Source: Treponema ruminis (GTDB lineage Bacteria; Spirochaetota; Spirochaetia; Treponematales; Treponemataceae). Taken from it: 64,000 bases of DNA. Of this stretch, positions 18,429-30,400 are shown piece by piece. How positions within the stretch are numbered: the stretch's first letter is position 1; every line of letters starts with the position of its first letter. The stretch lies in NCBI GenBank assembly GCA_017161305.1, contig CP031518.1:1922001-1986000 (forward strand). The letters are read 5' to 3'. The notes beneath the pieces are model-generated. The model had not been told where the DNA came from. It did not search any database and saw only the letters and a list, made by a program, of their open reading frames with translations. The translations under genes were made by a program, and so were the position numbers.

Positions 18429-21400
18429 ATGATGAGAATGAGAAAGATTTGCGTGATGCTTGTGCTGCTGGGGCTGGTGGTTTGTGGCGCGTGGGGAGCT
18501 GAAGCCAGTAAGTTTCGTTGGACTAGAATTGCGGACGGTTTCTGGCAGAATGGAAATTCATGGCAATATGAAGATAAGACTGATAATCAATGGAAAAATG
18601 CTGATGATTGGCCATGTACTTCAACTACAGATGATGCAAATGACTCTGTTTTTATAAATACAAATGAAGGTGAGGCAGTCTCATATACTATAAAATTAAC
18701 AGAGGATGTTAAGCTCGAAGCTTTGAACATTGATACCAAAAATGGAACATCCGTAACTATTGATTTAAACGGACACAATCTGATTGCTAATACAATGGCT
18801 TTAGGACATGTCGGAGATGACGGTGCTTCTGGTTCGGCCACATCTGCATTGACTTTTATCATAACTGACAGTTCTTCTTCAGCGACAAAGGGAAGTTTTT
18901 CAACAGGTACTGTGCATTTAACCAGTTCATCAACTAATTCAGTTATAAGGATTACAAATGATGTAAGTGTTAATATTACATCCACGTTAGATAATACAAG
19001 TTCTAGTCAGAGCGGACGACTGAGCGTAACAGGAGATGGAACAGGAAGTTTTAATACTCCGGGAGGAACTTCCGAAGCTTTCGTTACTGTAAATTCAAAT
19101 TTAGTAAACCATAACGGCCACACAGTTCCAACCCCGATTGCAACAGATACATACTACTGGACTGGAAATGCAGGTGATTCAGAATGGACAACAAGCGGTA
19201 ACTGGGCTCCAAATGCAGATGGCTCTGGTCATGTTCCGAATGGAGATTATCCTGGTCATGCTGATAATGAGACAGCGGTGTTTGGTGAAAATGTAAGCGA
19301 AATAAAAGATTTTCAGATTGGAAGTGAATCAGAAAACTGGACAATATATTTACAAAACAATGCTGAATCTACTGATTATAAAGGTGTTAGGATAACTTCC
19401 ATTACGCATAATAATGAACAAATTGTAATTAATGAAAACAGCAAAGGTGCATTTTGGTTTAATTGTGCGAATGATAGTAAAGTAGGTTCTATTCATGTAA
19501 AGAATGGAGGGGTAAGGTTTCAAACAGGCAGTCTAATTATTGAGGGAGATTTACAAATTGAAACTGGAGTTGATGTAGTATCATGGAATACTTTTTTTAT
19601 TGATGGAAAATTTATAAACAATGGTATAATTTCTTTTTTGGGCGGAAACACTTATAAACTTTCTGGAAATTGTGAAAATAGCGGAAAAATAAACCTGGGA
19701 AATTTTAGCCTTGAACTCAACGGTGGATATTCCGGCACAGGTGAACTATCACTTGCTTCAGGCACAATTAATTTTGCTGGTACAACAAATACCGTTAAAA
19801 AACTGACTGTGTCCGGGACTGGAAAAATCAATAATAATTCTTCTGAGGCTGTAAAACTTGCTAATGTAACCTTACCCGATGAGACAAATAATGTAATTTT
19901 CAAAGGAGACTTTACAATAGAAGAGGTGGGTGATGAAAAATTCCATGCTGCCTCTGCTGGAACATATTTTATAGACGGAGATGTTGATTTTTCAGGATGT
20001 AAGGAATTTGAGCATAATGGCTCTGATGGCCACGGTGCGACAATTTTCTTTTATAACACAACTTCAACTAACACAACTTCAACAGCTCATACTTTCAAAA
20101 CAAAAGAAGGAATGAAATTATACCACTTTTATTTTGGCGGAAATGTTAATATTGATTTGAATGGTGAAGTAACTGTTGCTGATGAATGTAAAATGAAAAT
20201 TACTAAAAGTGAATATATGCCATCTTCTTCGTATACAGCAACTTTTACAGGAAGCGGTTCCTTAAAGGGAAATCGTGGAGATGAATCTGTAGATATTTGT
20301 GCTTCAAGCAGTGGGATAGATGAAAAGTTTGTCGTTGATGCAAATGTCACTTGTGCAGGAAATTTTTATCAGCGGGCAGGAACAAAAGTTGTTGTCAATG
20401 CAGGAAAGACATTGGATGTAAAAAATGATTATCGTGGATGCGGTGGAAGTTCAGATCCTGCAAATGAGCTTACTGTAAACGGAACTATTTCTGTTGGAAA
20501 TGATTTTGGTGCGGGAAGTGCGCCTTTTGATACAGGCGCAAATGACGCAAAAGTAACGATAGCCACTGGCGGAGAATTAACTGTTGGTAATGATATTAAA
20601 TATGCAAAACTCTTTACAAATTATGGAACAGTCAGTGTAACAAAATCTATTACTGGTGTTTTAACTCTTGAAAATCGTGCCGGCACAATAACAGTTAATG
20701 AATCTATTTCCGGTATGACAGAACTTAATAACTGGCAGACAGCGCTGCTTTCAGTAGCAAATACAATTTCTGCAACTGATATTTTTAACGGCGGTACGAT
20801 AAAAACGGCAAATCTTACCTCTTCTGGTAAAATAAATTCAACTTCATTGCTTGTGTTTACCGGGACTGACGGTAAACTTTCGCTTAACCCTGCGGAAACA
20901 AACATAATTACCAATATAGAGATTGATTCCGAAAAGAAAGTTAAACTTGATAATAACATTACAATCAGTGGAAATGTAAAAAATAACGGTACTTTTGATG
21001 TAGATGAAAAAACTGTTACTTTTAAAGGCGGTTCAGAAAAATCAGAAATCACCGGAAATACAATAGATTTTGTTGATGTAGTAATCAATAAAGATGTAGA
21101 TTTTAAAAATTCGAACAATTTTATAAACCTAACTTGCGAACCGGAATCAGCAGCTACAAGCGAAATTTCTATTAATTTGGAAACTTCAGAAAAACAGATT
21201 GTAAGCAATAAATTGACTCTAAACGGCTCTGAAGGTGCCAAAGTCAAACTTGCAGGAAGTGGAAAATTCGTAACAGCCGGTTCTGATTCTGAGCATTTTA
21301 TCGGACAATATCTTCTGATTGGAAAAGATGTTGAAATTTCTGACAATGATACAACCGTAAAAGCAGGAGCCTTCCTTGCAAAGAAATCTGAGGCAGATGG

Positions 21401-24400
21401 CACTAATTATTCAGTAATCAATCCTCATGGCTGGAAATTTGAGGGCATTATTTACAAATGGACTGGAACAGATTCAACAGAACCAACAAATTTTCATCTT
21501 CCTGCAAACTGGGAAATCGGGGTTGTTCCTGATTCGTCTGGAATTGTAACTTATGCAGAGTCTGTTACAAATCAGCCTGTGCTTACTAAGGCTGTTACAA
21601 TCGGGCACATAACTATTCCGGCTGGCTGTTCACTTGATTTGAACGGAAATAATTTTGAGGTGACTGGAATTTGTGATGAGCTTCCTGAAGGTTCAACTTT
21701 TGATATTTCGAATGCTTTTGTAAACAGCGGAACTGTCATTTTAAAAGGTACTGAAACTGTAAGTCTTCCGGCAGGCAAAGTTGATGAGCAGGGAACATGG
21801 CATTACAAGGGAGGCGGAAGCGGCACTGTCAAAGAAATTGAGAATCTTGCCTACAAAAATCTTATAATCAGCGGAACAATTGGCGTGGCTACTGACTATA
21901 CTGTTGTGGCAGGTGATGGAATTTCTTTCGGAACTGACTCAGAAACTGCTAAAATTACAGGTTCGGCTCATTTCGGAAGTCCTGTTACGCTTGCAAATGA
22001 TGCGATAATTGGCACCAGCGGTGCTTCAATAATATTTGATAAATCTATAAACGGTGAAAAGAGTCTTTCCCTTGCAGGCGGAAACATTGAATTTGAGGAA
22101 GATGTTGGAAGTGAAACTCCGCTTTCTTCTATTAATGTAACTGACGATTCAACAATTACCAGAACGGCGGCTTCCCTAATCAATTTGAATGCTAACATTT
22201 CGATTGAATCCGGCAAGAGCCTGACCTGTGGGCACGATATAAAAATCAGCGGAAACGTGGCGAACGACGGAACTATTGATGCAAGCGGGAAAAAACTTGA
22301 AATCAAGGGAACTGGTGAGTCAAACCAAATCGAAATCAGCGGAAACGGCACGATTATTGTTGCGCCAGCTGATTTTACGGCGGACTACCTTTCAATCGGT
22401 GCGGACCTTGTCATAAAGGAAGGAACTGATGTAAAGACCGGCTCTCACAAGGCATATTCCGGCATGGTTAATACAAGTCTTCCTGCTGCAACATCAGATC
22501 CTGAAAAAATGGCTTATGCTGCTCTCTTCAAGAATGGCTGGGATTTGGGTTATGAATTTGAGTTTATATGGCAGGGTACGACAGATAATTCTTGGGGGGA
22601 AAAGTCAAACTGGGATGTAGGAATTGTTCCAGGGGCTGTCTCAGAAAATACAGTCGGCGTTGCTGTTGTTATCCCGGATAGTATAACTGTCTCAAACTAC
22701 CCGAAACTTGACGGCCCTGCTTCTGCTTACGAAATTGCTACGCTTTCTGTCGGTACGGAAAATGCTTCTCCCCACAACGCTGTTTTAACACTTTCTTCGG
22801 TTGTTTTGAAAGTAAGTTCTAGTCTTACTAATTATGGCATAATATCTTATGCAGGAAATGCAAGAATCACGAATGGTACAACTCCAATTAATGATGTTTT
22901 AAATGGAGGAACTGTCGAATATTCTGGAACTACAAGCCAGACGGTTACAAAATTTTCATCAACTACGCAGGATGACTATGTGAATCTGAAGATAACAGGA
23001 ACTGATGTTAAAATTGATGATAAAATCAGTGTCGCAAAAAATCTTAATATCATGCAGAATGATTTCTCTTCATCTCAATTTGGTTCCCTGCTGGTAAACA
23101 ACGCTTTAACCTTAAAAGGTGATTTATTTGTTGCAACAGCCTGCTCTTTGAAATCCAATTCAGCAGGATCCATTATTTTTGCAGGCTCTTCCGAACAGAC
23201 AATTGATGTCGCAGCTGAGCCTGCAAATGCACAATTCGCAAATCTTGAAATTAGCTCAGGTTCTTCAATAACGACAGCTTCGAACTTTACAATTACCGGC
23301 AACCTGACGAACAATAATGAAACAGGCGGATTTAATGCGTCTGCTGGAACTGTCACCTTCTCGGGTGCGGATTCGACAGTTTCCGGCAAGAACGTTTTTT
23401 ATGATGTACGCTCAACTGGTGCAAAAATCACTTTTTCTGCATCAAATACTTTCAACAATGCAGCATTCACTGGTGCATCTTCAACTGTGACATTTGCGGC
23501 ATCAAATACATTCGATACAGCTTCGTTTATTGGTGCTGGTTCAACCGCAACATTTGCTGATGAAAACACCTTCGCATCACTAAAATTCAATGGTGCAGGC
23601 ATTACTGCAAAATTTGCCGCAAACAAGGAACAGACTATTACGGATTCATTCTCTTCGATAGGAACTGCCACCGGAAAAGTTCACCTTACGACAGCGGCAT
23701 CTTCTCTCGTGATTGATGACAATCAAAGCGGAACTTGGTGGATTCTCAATTTCCCTTCCGAAAAGGGCAAGGCTCTTACCGCTCCCGATTTTGTTTACAC
23801 TGATATTTCCTATTCAAAATCAAAATATGACATTGTTCACGCCTGGGCTCCTACAATTGATGAAGGGGCAGAAGATTCTACTTTGAACTGGTTTTCAAGA
23901 AACTATTACTGGATTGGCGGCTCCGGCACTGACGGCTCAAAATGGGAGGCAAGCGCAAACTGGAAGCACAGGAACGATGCCGGAAACCTTTATCCAGTAC
24001 GAAAATGGCCGACCTATGACAAAAAAAGGAATTCGATTTTCATTGAAACAGCGAGCGGAAATAAAGACTTGATTCTCGAAAATGCAGTAACCATGAAAAA
24101 TCTTGCCGTAAAGGATGGTGCTGCGATTGATTTGAAAGGCTTTACTGTCTCTGCTGACGATTCTGATAATGCAACGAAGGATTTTGTGAACAAGGGCACT
24201 GTCAGGCTTTACGGCGCAAGCGGTCAGATTGATTCAAGCGTAGAAAACGGCTCTGGAAGCACCGTTGAGTATTATGCCGAGGCCGCGGGAACGACTTCTG
24301 CCTTTGTCTGGGGAAATGTCTATGAAAATCTGAATATTCTCGGTCCATTTGCAATGGATTCTGACATCAGTGCGGTTAACCTAAAATTCGGAAAGAATGA

Positions 24401-27400
24401 ATTTTACGGAGCTTCTGCGGATTCAGTCAGGAAATTTACTGTCACAGGCTCAGCTTCAATTTTAAACGGAAGCGGAAACGCGCTTTATCTGAAGGGTGAA
24501 AATGTTTTTGCAAATCCTCTTGCAATCGGCGACTCTTCTGTAAGTCCTGCTCTTTCCGGCGGAAACATCATTCTCAACAGCGACGGCAACCTGCGACTGG
24601 CTTCCGTGGTCTGTGATTCCCTTGAAGTCCAAAGCTCGGTTAAATTTACGCAGGATGTAAGTTCCCCTGTTAAATTTTCCGGGGCTTACTCAACGGTAGA
24701 CGGAAATAATGTCGCTTTTGCGGAAAATGCAACTTTTACGGGAAGCGCAATAAATCTTCTGGGACACAACACTTTCGCTAAAGCCGCTTCATTCTGTGAG
24801 GACATAACTCTTTCAGGCAGCAATACTTTTGCGGATTTTATTTGTAAAACTCCGGGCAGCACACTGACTTTCACCCCCAACACGACTCAGACCGTCTCCC
24901 AATTAACGATTCACGGCTCTGATGCAAGCAAAATCAACCTGACTGGAAGCGGGGAGTGGATGATTTCTCCTGCTGCGGGTGGACTTAATCATTCGATTGC
25001 TCATGCGGTCATCACTAATTCGAATTTTACTGATTCTGCAAATCCTGTCATCGTTTATGCAAAAAACGGTTACAACACAGACGGAACTGGCAACACCAAC
25101 TGGATTTTCGCGGGGCATGAATATGTCTGGACGGCTTTGGATTCTGCTTATCCTCATGAATGGAATAGAAGTGAAAACTGGAGCCCTAAATCTGTTCCGG
25201 GGCGCTATGCTGATGTAAAGATTAACCAGCTGGCTGGCGGAAATTATCCGGTTCTGAGCGGCGATTTGTATCTCGACAAGGGAAGTAAAGATTTTGCCCT
25301 TGATGATGACGGTGACGGAAGCCCTGACAGAAATGAAAGTCTTGCAAGCTGTCTTACAATTGCTTCGGGGGCGGTCTTTGACTTTAACGGCTTCCAGCTC
25401 ACTTTGAACACGCTGGTAAACAAAGGAAGAATCCGGCTTGTGGGTACGGAAGTTATTACTTCTGACGGAGCTATTGGAATTGCCCAGCTTCCTTTGGACT
25501 CAAATTCTTTCCTTACGGGTCTTTTTGAATATTACGGTGATTTTGGTCTTCGCGTATCCCCGAATTTTGGCGACAAGTTCTCCCTTCTTGAATTTACGGA
25601 CGGCTCTAGCGGTCAGATTTCCGGGGCGATTTCGGTTTCTGGAGAAACTTTGATTTCAAACGGAGCAGGAAAGTCTCTTGAACTCACCGGGGATAACACT
25701 TTTGCCGGTGACGTACAGATTAGCGGGGCTGGAAATGTCACGCTAAAAGGTCAGAAGAGTGATACAAGTCCTCTTAGCCTGACCGGAGCCGTTGATTCTT
25801 CAAAATTGACTATTAAAAGCGACGTCGTTCTCAACGGAAACGTCACGACTGCTGATACTCAGGATTACGAAGGAAAAGTCACCCTCAATGCGGGAATTGT
25901 TTTCAATGCGGCTGATTCACGTCTATCTTTCGGCTCGGACATCTTGAGCGGAAATGAAAATTCTGCCCTCACTTTCGAAAGTCCGGCTTCTTTGGGCGGA
26001 AACGTCACGACGGCTCTTTCTCAGACTTACAAAAAGAACCTGACTTTGCTGGCTGACGTGATTTTTACTGCTGGAGCTGGTGTGAAATTTGATTCTGCTT
26101 CCGAACTGAGCATTACTTCGGATAAGTCTGCGAAATTCAAGAGTCCTCTTTCTGCAAACTGTGACCTTGCAATCACGGTTCCCCTCTTTGACTTTGATTC
26201 CAACGCCTCTTTCAAGCATACTGACAGCACAAAAGCCCTTACCCTAAAGTCTGGAACTGCCCTTACATTTAAGAATGTTGCTTTTGATGCCGGAAAACTG
26301 ATTATCGACGAGGGGGCAAGCTTCACTCAGACCGGCGTAAATCTTGCGACCGCCGTTCAAAAGGTTTCTGCAATCGAAAACAATGGTTCCTGCGTTTGGG
26401 ATTCTGGCAGCGAGGGCGGAAGTCTCCTGCTTGCCGGAAGCATTTCTGGCAGCAAGGCCGACCAAATCATCTTCAACAAAAAGAATGTAAGTCTCTCGGC
26501 TACTCCGATTACGATTTCCGGCGTCTTCTTTGATCTGACGGTTCCGGGCGGAATAAATGCCACAAACGGCTCTGGTCTTGTCGTCCGGCGGAACTTTACC
26601 GTTTACGGAAGCTACCTGCACAACAGCCAGAGCCTCACTCTCGGCTCGGTAACTTTTGATGACGGAAGAAAATACGCCAGTGCAAACAATGATGACGGCT
26701 CAGCCGGCTTGATTTCTTCTCCTTCAAACCTTGGAAGCGTAAAGATTGTCCAGGAAGGAAGCGGCAAGAAATTCACCTCGAATATAGAAGGTCTTTCATT
26801 CTCTTTGGACGATGCTAGTGTCGCAGCCGGAAGCATTGAATTTGCAGAAAAGCTCAAGGCCCTTTCCCTGACAAACGCTGAAAACACCAATTTTGCAATT
26901 CTTTTTGATTCTGCCTGCGAAATTACTGAAGCCGTCACTTTTGGAACGAGCGGAAACGTAATCCTGGGAACAAAAGAAGACTCTGCCTGCGTTTTTGCAA
27001 ACACACTTGAACACACGGCGGGCGACACAAAACTTGCAGGCTCAATCCTGTCTTCTTCGGCAAAATTTGCAAGAACCCTTCTCACTCAGAACGTAAAGAT
27101 TGACTGCGGCTCAAATTCCGTGATTTTCACCGGCGACCTCGATTCTGATTCTTCGGATTCGCCCCGAGCCCTTTCAATTGGAAACGAAACTTCACTCACC
27201 AGCGTAAAATTTGAAAAAACTTGCGGACTTGTAAATCCTCTTGCTTCACTTCTTGTTTACGGAAATGCTGAATTCGGCGGAAATCTTATTTCTGAAGAAA
27301 TCGTAAACCTCAAGGGCAACGTCATTTCCTTTGCTGACGTAAGCCTCCTTTCAAAAAAGAAGTATATTCTTCTGGACGGTCAGAATTCACGGACTGTGGG

Positions 27401-30400
27401 AACTGCTTCCGGCAGCCTGACCTTTGCCTCTGACCTTTTCGTGGACATGGATACAGAGGCTTCCCTCACGCTTTCTTCTGATATAACATGGCAGAAAATC
27501 TTCTGCGGCTATTCAGGAAAAATCACTTCCGGGGCAGTCAAGCTCTCTGGAAAAGACCTGATTCTCTTTGGTCCGACCTACAGCCCTGATGACCCGCGCT
27601 ATTCCGGCTCTGATTCAAGATTCGCTTACTTCGGCTATGATTCTCTGGCCTACAAGCCGGCATCTGCATCTTTGGGCTTCAAGTCAGAATTCTTGACAAG
27701 CGGAAGTCAGGTCATTCTTTCAGGAAATTTCTACGCCAACGGACTTGATTTGTCTGGCGCTTCTTTTGTAATTCCAAATCAGGCGGCTTCAAATCCAATC
27801 TTCAATTCAAGCAGCGACGTCACCGAAAGACAGTGGGGACTTCCTTACGCAGTTGCCTTTAATTCTGAAATCTCAAATTGTTCGGCTTCTTCCCCGGAAG
27901 GCTCGGCTTTCGTTACGGCCGCAAAGGCTCAGAATGTCACTGATAAGAGCGGAAATACTGGTTTCCAGTTTGAGCTTCCTCAAATCAGCGGGGCACACTC
28001 AGTCTCGGATTCTGTCATCTGCCTGACTTTTGACATGGCTCTGGAAAACTCAAAGGGCGAAGTTTCAAGCACAATCGCGCTTGTTTCTTCTCTGGAAAAG
28101 GGCGGAATCTTCTACAACGGAAAATCCCTTGCCTTTGACGGAAAATTCTACACGGAATCCGACGGAACTGACTGCTCTCTCCCTCTTTCGGAATCAAGTC
28201 TTGCCCTTACTGACATTCCGGCTTTCACTCCGCTTTACCTCAAGGTTTCTTCCGCCGCAAACAATTGGAACACTGACGCGACCGCATCTTCTGCAGGAAG
28301 CGAGGACAGCACTGACAGGAGTGGAATCCACCGCAACAGAACGACAGACCTGTCTTTGTTTGAAGGACTTTTCTTTGCGGCAGACGGAAAAACTATGTGC
28401 CGCAATTACGGAATCGGCCAGTGGAGCGAAAATTATGCTGACTATTCTGATGCTCCGATTTTTGCCACAGTCGACAGGGCTCGCCCGGTTCTGGTTGACC
28501 TTTTTACCGGCCAGGAACTTCACTCAACAAATACCGGTACGGCTGATTCTCAGAAATTCTATGATTCCCACAACTTTATCGAACTCAGGTATTCTGAGCC
28601 AGTGGACATCGGAAACCTTATGGCTGGGGCGGTCGAGCAGAATCAGAATCAGCAGGCCCAGACGGAATTTAACTCTGCTGAAAAACACGGCGGTGCAATC
28701 ACAAATAACTCTGGCTCCGGAGGCCTGACTCTTGCAGGCTTCGTTTCAATCGAAAAGGGCGAGCTTACGTCCGGCTACAAATCAGGTTCGGCAGGCTCAT
28801 ATTCATTCAATTCGGACACCAACAAGGCTCATGCCCTTTACCGAAAATTCTCAAAAAATGCCGGGGATGAAGAGCAAATCTTCCCAAGCCGGGTAAGGAT
28901 TTCTGTCGCAGGCTATGTTGACGAAGAAAATCCTCTCTCTCTGGACGGAGCGGAATTCCACAACTGGATTGGCTACATCGATTCAAGCACAAGCCCGGCC
29001 GGTCAGGTCATTCCTCTGGCAAATAAATTCATCACTGACCTTGCAGTAGATTCTGAGGGCCAGCCTGTCAAAAATATCTTTGATGAAAACAATTCTTCCC
29101 GCTCACTTTCAGTCAACGACCGGGCATCTTCTTCACCGTCTTCTCTTTACGGCGACTGGGATTGCAGTCACCCGGTTTTTGCCGCCTACGTCACCAACTT
29201 TAACGACTCTGATCCAAACGTAAGCTGGAATTATGGCGACAGCGACTACAGGCAGTACGAAATGCTGGGAACGGTTAATTCAAACACCAACGCCTATATC
29301 GACACGATTGAAATGCACCTCTTTGACAACACTCAGAATTATTCCGCTGACGACCTCTATAAGTGGGCTGCCCGAAAAGGCTGGTCTTCTTCCGGAAGCA
29401 ACGTAATTCCTGGCTTTGAGGCTCCTGAAAGTGCCGGTGGTAGCCGGGCAATCCCTCAGTCAGCTGCCATGACCCACGGTGGAATCAGGCGAAGCTCACT
29501 TGACGGTGCAATTTCTGCCTTTAGATACAAATATTCTCTCGATGACTTTGAGTCTGACTTCCGTCCTTTTGCAGAAAGAGACATTTCCCAGCATGTAAAG
29601 AGTCCTATTTTCCGAGGTGAGACACTTTCCGAGACATTTACCGACAACGACCAGCCTTATCTGGGACTTACAATCAACACAAATGACTCAAAGCTCCCTA
29701 TCCGAACGACATTTACGGTAACTTATGAGCCGAAAAAATCATTCATCACGGATTTGGCCGGAAACCGCCTGCTTCATACTGATTCAGGCTCCGATAAAAA
29801 AATCCTCCACACAATCGATATTACTCCGCCGTCATTTACGATGACGATTTCTCCGGTTGGTGAAAATAAAATTTACGCAGTCTTCACCAAGCCTCTGGCC
29901 TACAAGGGAACTTACCTCAGCGAGCTGGGAGGTGAACTTCCTTCGGTTCTTGAAAAAATCGCTTCCAACCTGGAATTCGTTTACTCAGAGGAAGACAATG
30001 TTGATACGACTTCGGCTCCTGACGGTGACAAGGCGATTTCAATTCTTTCTGCTGAGCTTGCCGTCGGAAACATGGATTATACGGCCATTCTCTTTACCCT
30101 CGACCGAAAGATTTCCCTTGATGACGTCGAAAAAATCTGGATCCGCATCAATGATTTGGGAGAAGGAACGGCAACCCTCTTTGGAGACGTTACTGCTTCC
30201 TACATTCAGGATAAGCTGGGCAATCCTGTTCCGGTTCACACCTGCCATGCCCTCAGCGATTTTGCAATCAATGCGGTGAACATGCTTTACGCCTACTCTG
30301 ACAATACTGATGATGACGGCTGGGATGAACATGAAATTTACGGCCAGGGCCTTGCGCCAGAGTCAAGCGACTATGCGGTTCATGATTTCAGCGAGGACGG

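Noticed and set aside
28030-28728. Second long plus-strand frame inside the giant gene
   Set aside because: It overlaps the giant gene in another frame, with Arg/Leu/Ser-rich shadow composition and no ribosome site.
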